Positions 8,371-15,976 of a DNA stretch of 64,000 nucleotides are shown here, one piece after another. The stretch comes from JACJYC01 sp964558465 (lineage in GTDB: Bacteria > Bacteroidota > Bacteroidia > Chitinophagales > Saprospiraceae). Both the position numbers and the translations under genes were made by a program. The DNA lies in the NCBI GenBank assembly GCA_964558465.1, contig CAZLEF010000035.1, positions 1 to 64,000 of the forward strand. The letters run 5' to 3'. How positions within the stretch are numbered: the first letter of the stretch is position 1; the number at the start of each line of letters is the position of its first letter. The notes beneath the pieces are model-generated. The model worked only from the letters and a program-made list of their open reading frames with translations. It did not search any database and had not been told where the DNA came from.

Positions 8371-8482
8371 AGTTGGCAGTTGGCAGTCTTCAGTTGGCAG
8401 TCTTCGCGCGCCGGAGCCTTAGCGAAGGAAGGTGGCAGCTGGTGACGGATAGGCCCCCTTTGTACCGCCGACGTCTCGTCGG
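8371..8482. repeat. composite intergenic repeat with a lone inverted copy of the 41-bp array unit
   Basis: Three words are stacked here. At 8374-8405 there is a GTTGGCAGT/CTTCA tandem. At 8402-8427 there is a hairpin, CTTCGC-14 nt-GCGAAG, whose near copy lies at 60369-60395. At 8455-8482 there is a 28-base segment that is exactly the reverse complement of part of the 41-bp unit arrayed at 9701-10124. The propeller gene therefore lies between inverted copies of one element. Confidence 0.75.
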
Positions 8483-8521
8483 TCGGGCCGGACGCCGCAC
8501 GGATCAAAAAATCTTCCGACA

Positions 8522-9538
8522 ATGAAAAAAAATATTCGTTTTTTATTTGCTGTACTTTGTTTTTTGGGCATATGCCGGGGTTTTGGTCAATCCTCCGAAA
8601 AACCTGTGAAATCCAACGTTCAGAATGCAGAATGGGCGCCGGATCGTAAAACCCAATATTACTGCGCCCCCTGTAGTTGCGATCACGACAACCACTTGTT
8701 CGACGAACCCGGCAACTGCCCTTCCTGCCAAATGAAGCTCATCCCCATCGGCAAAAAAAACTATGAATCGGCAAGCCCCTCCCCTGACGGCCGCAGGATC
8801 GCTTTTATGACCGGAGAGGAAAATAACCAGCGACTCATTTTTACAGCAAAAAAGGACGGTTCGGACCGCGTGAAAATCGCTGCCGGCCTCTCCCCTGAAT
8901 TTTCCCCGGACGGCCGATGGATTTTGTACCAGGATTATCCCGGCGACTCCCTGCGCTACATTTCTGCCGACGGCAAACAGCGTTTTAATTTGTCGCAAAG
9001 GATCGAAGGCGAAAATTTGCAGACCCCATCCTGGGCCCCCGGCAGCAAAAGCATCCTCCTTTCGATGGGCCAGTTCCCAAAAGTCAATGTATGGCAGGTT
9101 TCCCTGGAGACTTTTGTAAAAACGCAGATCACCCAAGGAGATGACCCGAAGTACGCGGCTGTTTTTTCACCCGACGGGAAAAAGATCGCCTACACCCAAA
9201 TGTCGAGGAACCGTGACGAACGGGGCATTTTCCTGCTTGACCCGGCATCGGGTGAAAAATCGCGGCTGACCGAAAAGGGCGAATACGTCTCCTGGGCGCC
9301 CAACGGGAAAAAACTGGCGTTTCATGCCCCCGACGGAGAAAAATTCTCCATTTCCACCGTGGATGCCGACGGCAAAAACCTGACCCAACTTTCCAGCGGC
9401 GAGTTCGACGACGAAATGCCGCGCTGGTCAGCCGACGGACGGTTCATCTACTTCCAATCCAAACGGACGCCAGCCGGAAACTGGGAATTGTACCGCATGA
9501 AACCCAGCGGGAAGAAGGTTCGGAAGATCGTTGAATAG
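8522..9538 (+). CDS. exported TolB-like beta-propeller protein with metal-binding domain
   Basis: 338 residues. A signal peptide (about 1-22) is followed by a cysteine-rich module with Cys48, Cys51, Cys53, Cys66 and Cys69 (YYCAPCSC...CPSCQMKLIP), homologous to that of the preceding gene. Six PD40/WD40-like blades follow (SPSPDGRRIAF, SPEFSPDGRWILY, AVFSPDGKKIAY, VSWAPNGKKLAF, PRWSADGRFIYF and a weaker one). It is likely a periplasmic scaffold or binding protein, and no catalytic site is visible. The shared module and tandem position suggest it works with the upstream DJ-1 protein. It is bounded by inverted copies of the GACGAGACGTC element (8455-8482 and the array from 9701). Confidence 0.85.
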   Translation: MKKNIRFLFAVLCFLGICRGFGQSSEKPVKSNVQNAEWAPDRKTQYYCAPCSCDHDNHLFDEPGNCPSCQMKLIPIGKKNYESASPSPDGRRIAFMTGEENNQRLIFTAKKDGSDRVKIAAGLSPEFSPDGRWILYQDYPGDSLRYISADGKQRFNLSQRIEGENLQTPSWAPGSKSILLSMGQFPKVNVWQVSLETFVKTQITQGDDPKYAAVFSPDGKKIAYTQMSRNRDERGIFLLDPASGEKSRLTEKGEYVSWAPNGKKLAFHAPDGEKFSISTVDADGKNLTQLSSGEFDDEMPRWSADGRFIYFQSKRTPAGNWELYRMKPSGKKVRKIVE

Positions 9539-9544
9539 GTTAAA

Positions 9545-9669
9545 GAAAAACCGGTAATCCGCGGCCGGATGAATCGCCGGATCAAAAAGGTTTTTATGCT
9601 TCCGCTCGCCAGAATGCTGTGCAGGGTGCAATAGCCTGCAAGCGCTAATCCGAAATACGCTATATGCAT
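9545..9669 (-). pseudogene. remnant of an isoprenylcysteine-methyltransferase/NnrU-like membrane protein
   Basis: The minus strand from ATG 9669 reads MHIAYFGLALAGYCTLHSIL, then ASGSIKTFLIRRF. This is the usual opening of the NnrU/isoprenylcysteine carboxyl methyltransferase-type membrane families, including the HS-LAS-x-x-K motif at the end of the first helix. The expected continuation (YRxxxN) appears in another frame shortly after (YRFFFN), and then the sequence runs into the 3' end of the propeller gene. Only the first 40 or so residues survive. The tandem array begins about 30 bases upstream of the start. The match is to a short segment, hence the modest confidence. Confidence 0.4.
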
Positions 9670-9700
9670 ATCGTACTTTTAACCATCAACTTTTGCTTCG

Positions 9701-10124
9701 GCCCCGCCGACGAGACGTCGGCGGGGCAATGGGGAAACTGGGCCCTGCCGACGTGACGTTGGCGGTACGGCCCCGCCGACGTGACGTTGGCGGTACGGCC
9801 CCGCCGACGAGACGTCGGCGGGGCAATGGGGAAACCGGGCCCTGCCGACGAGACGTCGGCGGTACAAAGGGGAAACCGGGCCCTGCCGACGAGACGTCGG
9901 CGGTACAAAGGGGAAACCGGGCCCGCCGACGAGACGTCGNNNNNNNNNNNNNNNNNNNNNNNNNNNNNNNNNNNNNNNNNNNNNNNNNNNNNNNNNNNNN
10001 NNNNNNNNNNNNNNNNNNNNNNNNNNNNNNNNNNNNNNNGGGGAAACCGGGCCCGCCGACGAGACGTCGGCGGTACAATGGGGAAACCGGGCCCGCCGAC
10101 GAGACGTCGGCGGTACAATGGGGG
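9701..10124. repeat. palindromic 41-bp tandem array, at least nine copies
   Basis: The unit contains the near-palindrome CCGACGAGACGTCGG followed by CGGTACAAWGGGGAAACCGG and GCCC. Seven copies lie before and two after a run of N. Two early copies carry the variant GACGTGACGTTGG with shorter spacing (28 bp). Reading frames through it give only repeated low-complexity peptides. The linkers between palindromes are nearly constant, so it is not a CRISPR array. Confidence 0.92.
9940..10039. other. assembly gap (100 N)
   Basis: Exactly 100 N inside the tandem array, which suggests a placeholder of unknown true length caused by repeat collapse. Confidence 0.99.
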
Positions 10125-10127
10125 AAA

Positions 10128-11783
10128 TTATCCCGTAATATTCAAACTCCCCACATAAAAATCCGGGTCCACCGTGATAACGGCGTTTTCGGTTTCCAGG
10201 TCCGTTTCGTTCCATGCTCCCGCCATCGGCCGGATCCACAATTCTTTGCCTGCAACCCAAACCCTGACCGGCATATCAAACCCCCTCACGGCGTTGCCCC
10301 ACCTGAAGTGAAGCGTTTTGCCCTTAACCTGGTATTCCAACATGGGAATGCGGGTGTCGCGTAAATACTGGTCGAATATCTTGTCCAGATTGATGCCTGA
10401 TTTTTCGCTGATGTATCGTTCGACCTGTTCGGTTGTGACGGTCTGGTGGTAAAATTTTTCGCCCAGTCCCCGGATGACGGCGCGCCATTTTTCATCGTCG
10501 TTCACGATCTGACGGATGGTGTGCAGCATATTGCCGCCTTTGGGGTACATATCGCCTGAGCCGCTTTCATTGACGTAGTACGGGCCGATGACCGGCCGGT
10601 CGTTCCGGATCCCCTGCCGGGTACCGCGAACATAAGCGTTCCCCGCTTCCTTGCCGTAATGGTATTCCAGGAAAAGACTTTCCGAGTAGTTGGCAAAGCT
10701 TTCGTGGATCCACATGTCGGCCATATCCTTGTACGTAACGTTATTGGCGAACCACTCGTGGGCCGATTCGTGGATGATGATGAAGTCGAACTTAAGCCCC
10801 CAGCCGGAGCCGCTCAGGTCGTAGCCCAGATAGCCTTGCTGAAATTTGTTGCCATAGGTGACCGAACTCTGGTGTTCCATGCCCAGGTAAGGGGTTTGCA
10901 CCAGTTTGTAGCTGTCTTCATAAAACGGGTACGGGCCGAACCAATGTTCCAGGGCCTGAAGGGTTCGTCTGGCGTCTTTGAACTGTTCTTTGGCCTTTTC
11001 CAGGTCCTCCCGCAAGACGTAATAGTCCATATCCAATACCCCTTTTTCTCCGGCGTATTTTTCGCCAAAATGGACATAATCGCCGATATTGATGTTCACG
11101 CCGTAATTGTTAATGGGGTTTTTCACTTCCCAGTGCCAGGTTTTGGTTTTTTTCTTTTGATCGGCCTCCGTTTTCACCAGGCGGCCGTTGGATACGTCCA
11201 TCAGGTTGTCGGGCGCTTCCACGCTGATGAGCATACCCTGGTCGGGTTCGTCGTACATATGGTCCTTGCAGGGCCACCAGACGCTGGCGCCCAGGCCCTG
11301 GCAGGAAGAAGCGATAAACGGCAGCCCGTTCCCGTCTTTCGACCAGGTGATGCCGCCGTCCCAGGGTGGGTTAACAGCTTCCTTGGGTTGCCCCTCGTAG
11401 TGGAGGGTGATTTCCCTGACGGCGCCTTCCGGTTGCGGTTCGGCCAGGGTGATAAAATGGGCGTTGCCGTCGTGTTCGATTGCCAGTTCTTTACCGCCCT
11501 GCACCGCTTTGGTCAGTTGCAGCGGCGGCTGCAGGTCGATCTGCATTCTATGTTGGGATCCGGTCACTTTGTACCGGACGGTGGTGGTACCTGCGATCGA
11601 TTTATCGGCCGGTTTCACTTCGATATCGAGGTGGTAATATTGCAGGTCCCACCAGGCTCTTTCAGGGGTGATGCTGCCGCGGAGGGTATCCTGGCGGGTG
11701 AATCGCGGTGTGTTTTCCTGGGCTGTCATGGAAGTTGCGGCCAGGAACACGACCAATAAAAGGTGTATGGATCGTTTGTTCAT
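10128..11783 (-). CDS. exported M1-family zinc aminopeptidase
   Basis: 551 residues from ATG 11783, chosen for its signal peptide (MNKRSIHLLLVVFLAATSMTAQ). The N-terminal beta-saddle (about 35-250) precedes a thermolysin-like catalytic domain. The zinc site is His338-Glu339-x-x-His342 with Glu361 nineteen residues on (WIHESFANY). The substrate-recognition loop reads GMEH (301-304) instead of the usual GxMEN. About 190 C-terminal residues follow, so it is of the shorter bacterial M1 type that lacks the long helical domain. It probably trims peptides in the periplasm. Its stop lies only a few bases from the tandem array. Confidence 0.93.
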   Translation of the reverse strand: MNKRSIHLLLVVFLAATSMTAQENTPRFTRQDTLRGSITPERAWWDLQYYHLDIEVKPADKSIAGTTTVRYKVTGSQHRMQIDLQPPLQLTKAVQGGKELAIEHDGNAHFITLAEPQPEGAVREITLHYEGQPKEAVNPPWDGGITWSKDGNGLPFIASSCQGLGASVWWPCKDHMYDEPDQGMLISVEAPDNLMDVSNGRLVKTEADQKKKTKTWHWEVKNPINNYGVNINIGDYVHFGEKYAGEKGVLDMDYYVLREDLEKAKEQFKDARRTLQALEHWFGPYPFYEDSYKLVQTPYLGMEHQSSVTYGNKFQQGYLGYDLSGSGWGLKFDFIIIHESAHEWFANNVTYKDMADMWIHESFANYSESLFLEYHYGKEAGNAYVRGTRQGIRNDRPVIGPYYVNESGSGDMYPKGGNMLHTIRQIVNDDEKWRAVIRGLGEKFYHQTVTTEQVERYISEKSGINLDKIFDQYLRDTRIPMLEYQVKGKTLHFRWGNAVRGFDMPVRVWVAGKELWIRPMAGAWNETDLETENAVITVDPDFYVGSLNITG

Positions 11784-11892
11784 TGTTAAGGTTTTACGAT
11801 TGTGAACAGGCAGGTTGCGGATGCAAGACACCAGCCCGGTGAAAGTTTTCGCTGGCGAATATAAGAAAATTGCTATTTGCATCCGGGAGCAA

Positions 11893-12324
11893 TCATTGAA
11901 ACTTGACGTTCACCTTCTGTAAATCCTTCAATAGTTCATCAATTTTTTCAAATTCTTCAGCCTTCGCCAGAGCAACAAAATTACTTTGTACCGAACGAAG
12001 CAAAACATCTGCCCGGCCGGCATAAATCGCTTTTTTGATAAAAATGAAAACGGGCAATAATTTTTTATCTCCATCTATTATTTTAAATATTTCCGATTCG
12101 TATTGTTCAAAAGCATCGGCACATTTTTGGTATTCTTTTTGTTCCTTCTGGTTAAGCTGGGATAATCCTTTTGATCCGTATGTTTTTATGATATGCTCAA
12201 GGTATTCCAACAGTGTTTCATTTGCCTGATTTTTATCCAGGTGGGATGAAATGTAAAGCTCGTAACTGAGTTCTTTTTCCAGAAGCAGAGAAATAAAGGT
12301 GTTGGGTATGATGGAATGATTCAT
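11893..12324 (-). CDS. uncharacterised helical protein in the ECF42 operon
   Basis: 143 residues, largely helical and acidic-basic mixed, with no signal peptide, membrane helix or cysteine-rich motif. I do not recognise the family. Segments such as LSQLNQKEQKEYQKCADAFE and VALAKAEEFEKIDELLKDLQ look amphipathic. It starts 12 bases after the ECF42 sigma factor gene and on the same strand, so it is almost certainly co-transcribed with it and the DGPF protein. It may be a partner or target of that sigma factor (inference from position only). Confidence 0.7.
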   Translation of the reverse strand: MNHSIIPNTFISLLLEKELSYELYISSHLDKNQANETLLEYLEHIIKTYGSKGLSQLNQKEQKEYQKCADAFEQYESEIFKIIDGDKKLLPVFIFIKKAIYAGRADVLLRSVQSNFVALAKAEEFEKIDELLKDLQKVNVKFQ

Positions 12325-12336
12325 GGGTTATTGAGA

Positions 12337-13563
12337 TCAAATTTTGTCCATTTTAGCCTGGATAGTCCGTTTATCCGTATTCGTTTTGGCCAGCAAAAAA
12401 GCCTTTTCAAAATTCATTTTTGCCTGGTTGTTGTCCAGATCTTTATACAGTTCGCCCAGCAAGGTAAAATAAAAATGATTATCCGTCAAATTCAATTTTT
12501 CCGCCTCGGCAATGGCGGCTGTCTTTCCTTTTACTTTCGAAAGCGCGTAGGTCCGGTTGAGGGCGGCAACAGGCGAATATTCGAGAATCAGCAGTTGATT
12601 ATATAGTTGTAAAACATTTTCCCACTTTTCTTTGGTATCCTGTTTGATTGTATGCCAATAAGCAATATTGGCCTCCAGATGGTATTTTGAAATTTTATCC
12701 CCTTGTGATGCCTGATGCAGAAAATAGACGCCTTTTGCGATCAATCCGGCGTTCCAAAGGGTTTCGTCCTGGTCCCCGTACAAAATGATTTCGCCGTTTT
12801 CGTCTTTTCTGGCTTCAAATCTCGAAGCATGAAAACACATCAGAGAAAGCAAGGCATTGACAATGGGCTGATTGGTTGTTTCATTTTCAATGAGCAGGCA
12901 GGTTAATCGCATAGCCTCCAGGCAAAGGTCTTCCCTCAATACCGTATCCCGGCTTTCAGAATAATAGCCTTCATTGAAGAGCAGATACAAAGTGGTCAGA
13001 ACGGTTTCCAGCCTTTTACGGATCTCCGTTTCGCCCGGAAATCCAATATTGACCTTTTCAAGCTGCAATTTTTCCCTGGCCCTGAACAGCCGTTTATTAA
13101 TGGTTTCTTTATTGGTCAAAAAGGCGTTGGCGATCTCGTCAATCCCAAATCCGCAAAGGATACGGAGTGACAAACCGATTTGCGCCTCCGGTGAAATGGA
13201 CGGGTGGCAAACGGCAAATAACATTTGCAACTGACTATCTGTAATATTTTTATCGGACAGGTCAACTTCGTCTTCCCGGATTCCGGAGGAGGAAAAATTA
13301 ATCTGCCCGGCAATTTTTTCCGAAAAGATCCGGTTTCGGTGAATATAATTTTTGGCTTTGTTTTTAGCGACTGCATACAGCCATGCCGTCGGATTAGCGG
13401 GGATCCCTTTATACGGCCAGGTTTCAAATGCCGATAAAAAGGTCTCGCTTGCAATGTCTTCAGCTGCTTCAATATGTTCAATTCCTAAAAACTTACAGAG
13501 TACGGAAGTAATTTTACTGAATTCTGTCCGGAATAAATGCGGTATTAATTCTTGTTGTTCCAT
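12337..13563 (-). CDS. ECF42-type sigma factor with C-terminal TPR-like domain (DUF6596)
   Basis: 408 residues, twice the usual ECF length. Residues about 10-80 form sigma region 2 (EHIEAAEDIASETFLSAFET, then NPTAWLYAVAKNKAKNY). Residues about 115-165 form region 4 with its helix-turn-helix (IDEIANAFLTNKETINKRLF). The remaining 230 residues are helical repeats (YNQLLILEYSPVAALNRTYA) as in the ECF42 group, where the C-terminal domain replaces an anti-sigma factor in control. ECF42 genes are known to sit next to DGPF/YCII genes, and the one here lies 54 bases upstream. Targets usually include that neighbouring gene. Confidence 0.93.
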   Translation of the reverse strand: MEQQELIPHLFRTEFSKITSVLCKFLGIEHIEAAEDIASETFLSAFETWPYKGIPANPTAWLYAVAKNKAKNYIHRNRIFSEKIAGQINFSSSGIREDEVDLSDKNITDSQLQMLFAVCHPSISPEAQIGLSLRILCGFGIDEIANAFLTNKETINKRLFRAREKLQLEKVNIGFPGETEIRKRLETVLTTLYLLFNEGYYSESRDTVLREDLCLEAMRLTCLLIENETTNQPIVNALLSLMCFHASRFEARKDENGEIILYGDQDETLWNAGLIAKGVYFLHQASQGDKISKYHLEANIAYWHTIKQDTKEKWENVLQLYNQLLILEYSPVAALNRTYALSKVKGKTAAIAEAEKLNLTDNHFYFTLLGELYKDLDNNQAKMNFEKAFLLAKTNTDKRTIQAKMDKI

Positions 13564-13617
13564 AATTTAAAAACATGAGCCGCTCCATTTATTTTAGAAC
13601 TGCTCATGTTTAAGATT

Positions 13618-13974
13618 TCAGTGAACACCTTCTTTTTTGGCAATTTTTCGCACTTCCACACTATTGCCGTCTCCTATCAAAACAGGACTTCCCTTGGCAA
13701 ATTCAACGGCCTCCTCCACCGTATCCGCCCTGACGATCACGTATCCGCCGATCGTTTCCTTGATCTCGCCGAAAGGTCCGTTGGTCACCACGTTGTTGTG
13801 CCGCACCACCCGGCTGTCATCGAACGATAACCCGTTTCCCTGGTTGACCAGTTTGTTCTGAGCGGCGATACCGCCCAACCAGTCCATGGTCAATTTCATC
13901 CACATCTGGATTTGTTCCGGCGAAGCCTGTTTTCCGCCGTCCTGGTGTCTGAAGATCAACATGTATTCGTTCAT
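13618..13974 (-). CDS. YCII/DGPF-domain protein, ECF42 partner
   Basis: 118 residues from ATG 13974 (MNEYMLIFRHQDG). It is a compact alpha/beta protein with the NGPFGEIKETIGGYVIVRAD segment that is this gene's version of the DGPF signature. It ends in a strand-rich tail (GNSVEVRKIAKKEGVH). The family has a ferredoxin-like fold related to muconolactone isomerases, and the biochemical role is unknown. It precedes the ECF42 sigma factor gene in the same direction and is its expected regulatory target. The longer frame to 14016 adds a 14-residue tail unlike the family. Confidence 0.9.
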   Translation of the reverse strand: MNEYMLIFRHQDGGKQASPEQIQMWMKLTMDWLGGIAAQNKLVNQGNGLSFDDSRVVRHNNVVTNGPFGEIKETIGGYVIVRADTVEEAVEFAKGSPVLIGDGNSVEVRKIAKKEGVH

Positions 13975-14169
13975 TTTGCTAAAGATGAATGGTGATGAAA
14001 TGTTTGATTGATACATCTATAACAAATGACACTCCTGGGATTGGACCCGATTGGAAAATTTTTTTCAGGACCTTGTCGAAAATAACTTCCCAATACCTTG
14101 ACACGGTCGAAAACCCTCGCCTGGATAATACTGCAGACTATCCCACTTCAGAGACGAACTTTCCAACAA

Positions 14170-14655
14170 TCAGTACTCCACCACTGCCAGATGGTTGGCC
14201 ACATGCATGGCATTGGCGCGTTCATACTGGCTCTTGGATAAGGCGCCGTAAGCAAAATGCGGCTGCATCGGCCCCGTCCAGACCTCAAACGCACGGATGC
14301 TGTTTTGTAACCGGGCCAGTGCTGCGTCCAGGCTGAGGTCGGCAGGCGGTTCGGGGTCGCCCGGGATCTCCTCCGTCAGGTTGTGATCCATATGCCCGCG
14401 CAGGTCAAACAGGTGAAAAGCGGTTTTGCCCACTACCGCCCTGAAAATGGGGCTTTTCATCACCGGGAACCCCGTCATGGCGTGCTCAATGCTCCGGGCA
14501 CAATGATCAAAGGTATGCGGCAGGTCCCAGCCCGGGGAACTGCGGATCTGCGGCGCCTTGCGCAATCGCTCCAGTTCGGCCATGACGGCGTCGAAGGATT
14601 GGAGACGCAGGTCGCGTTGAAAGGGCTGATCGGAGAGGATGAGTTCTTGCTTCAT
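14170..14655 (-). CDS. DUF1569 (DinB-like four-helix) protein
   Basis: 161 residues. Histidine pairs are spaced as in DinB-like metal-binding bundles: LPHTFDHCARSIEHAM near residues 45-60, RGHMDHNL near 85-92, and the C-terminal MHVANHL. The best match by pattern is DUF1569. Members may be metal-dependent thiol transferases, but no activity is established for this group. It is 21 bases downstream of the TIR gene on the same strand and could be read through from it. Nothing shows that it takes part in the same process. Confidence 0.75.
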   Translation of the reverse strand: MKQELILSDQPFQRDLRLQSFDAVMAELERLRKAPQIRSSPGWDLPHTFDHCARSIEHAMTGFPVMKSPIFRAVVGKTAFHLFDLRGHMDHNLTEEIPGDPEPPADLSLDAALARLQNSIRAFEVWTGPMQPHFAYGALSKSQYERANAMHVANHLAVVEY

Positions 14656-14676
14656 ATAAACATGCAGGATGTTTCA

Positions 14677-15681
14677 TTAATAAAATACATTGTTTTTATT
14701 TTTTTCGTACGCTTCATTCCAATCAGGTTGACAAATAATTAAAGCGGATAAATCATATTTGTCAAACCCTTTTTCAGATATCGTCAATTCAAAAGGAACA
14801 ATTTCAATTTTTTTATATTTTCTTGCCTGAATTCTCATATTATATCTTCCGTACTTTTCAACAAACCAATCAAAAGCTTTTTCAAAATCGCCTTTATTTA
14901 CACCAATTTCATCCCAGAAAAATGGAAGTATATCAACAATGTTTTTATATTTGTATAGAGGGTTTTGATAAATAGCTTCCCGAACTATCCTTTTCAATTT
15001 ATTTTCCTTTTTAAGGTTCCTTTCCCTGATTACAAACGGGCGATAGGTTCCATCTGTTACTCCTTCCTCCGGGTCGTTAATAATCTGTCTTGCAATTTCC
15101 AATCCTGTTTCTTGATGATCGCTTTGAAAGTCCACTATGGTATGCTTGACAATAATTTTAGACAACGGATATGGATTGATTTCATCATAAATGCTTTGTC
15201 TCATTTTAAAGTCATCTATTGTGCCTACGGTCTGATCCTTTATCAAAATTACCCTGCCTATTTTTAATGCAGCCAGGTTAAATTCAAAACGTACCCAGTC
15301 CCGGGGCACAGAGTTTTTAGAAAAAAGCAGGCATAAATAATCAGACTCTTCAATAAGAGAAGCCAGGAAATTGGAAATTTCAGCATTGTTTTTTACGTCC
15401 GAGGGCGTAGCAGGTTCGACAAGGATGACCTGAAACCCTATTTCACTTAGGATTTCTTTTATTTTAAGGGCCCAGTTTAAATCCGGGGTGGCGTGTGAAA
15501 TAAATATTTTCAATTCAGCGATATGCTCTTTTTCCGGTTCGAGCATGATTCTCACAGTTTTGCCAAATTCTTCTGTACTGAATAATATTCTCCTGGCTCC
15601 TAGTTTGACAGATTCTTCAATGGCATTTTGCATCCGTTCTGCCATTATCCTTCGGGTTAATTCTTCAACTGATTCGTTCAT
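14677..15681 (-). CDS. TIR-domain protein with unknown C-terminal domain
   Basis: 334 residues. Residues 1-55 form a short helical/beta lead. Residues 57-190 match a TIR domain: the opening strand LKIFISHATPD, box-like GFQVILVEPA, then SDYLCLLFSKNSVPRDWVRFEF, in which Trp129 and Glu133 occupy the place of the NAD-cleaving glutamate motif. The last 140 residues (VIRERNLKKENKLKRIVREA, FFWDEIGVNKGDFEKAFDWF) match nothing I know. Bacterial TIR proteins often cleave NAD+ during anti-phage defence. The gene follows a 69-residue zinc-finger-like gene by 51 bases, making a possible two-gene unit. Its A+T-rich codons differ from neighbouring genes, which hints at transfer. Confidence 0.8.
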   Translation of the reverse strand: MNESVEELTRRIMAERMQNAIEESVKLGARRILFSTEEFGKTVRIMLEPEKEHIAELKIFISHATPDLNWALKIKEILSEIGFQVILVEPATPSDVKNNAEISNFLASLIEESDYLCLLFSKNSVPRDWVRFEFNLAALKIGRVILIKDQTVGTIDDFKMRQSIYDEINPYPLSKIIVKHTIVDFQSDHQETGLEIARQIINDPEEGVTDGTYRPFVIRERNLKKENKLKRIVREAIYQNPLYKYKNIVDILPFFWDEIGVNKGDFEKAFDWFVEKYGRYNMRIQARKYKKIEIVPFELTISEKGFDKYDLSALIICQPDWNEAYEKNKNNVFY

Positions 15682-15732
15682 ATTTATAATTAAAAATCAA
15701 TAACCTGGCAATAAAATATAAGAACCTTCGCA

Positions 15733-15942
15733 TTATTTATCCTTGCCAATGCTTTTTGCATATTCATCATAGTACTGAAGATGTTCCAAACACAAATAAA
15801 ATCTCACACCCTCTTTTCCCCCTATTGATCCGTTAGCAGGTTTATCACAGACACTGCATTTCGTGCCAGGCGGGACAGGATATTTTCCGACTGTAGCATT
15901 CGAGTTTTTACCCTTCAATAAATTTTCCAACCATTTAAGCAT
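15733..15942 (-). CDS. small zinc-finger-like protein upstream of the TIR gene
   Basis: 69 residues. A short amphipathic N-terminus (MLKWLENLLKGK) is followed by a single putative metal site: Cys29-x2-Cys32, then 18 residues, then Cys51-x2-His54 (CSVC...CLEH). No known family is evident. It shares strand and A+T bias with the TIR gene 51 bases downstream, so the two are probably expressed together. It could be a partner, a sensor or an inhibitor of the TIR effector, or an unrelated small gene. Only position supports a link. Confidence 0.6.
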   Translation of the reverse strand: MLKWLENLLKGKNSNATVGKYPVPPGTKCSVCDKPANGSIGGKEGVRFYLCLEHLQYYDEYAKSIGKDK

Positions 15943-15976
15943 GTTTTCCAGATTTTAATTATTGAAATTGATACGT

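Noticed and set aside
9701..10124. CRISPR array
   Set aside because: Units recur every 28-41 bases with almost constant linkers. There are no variable spacers and no cas genes.
9660..10364. Several long frames through the tandem array and the N run
   Set aside because: They encode only repeated peptides of the array and cross unknown bases.
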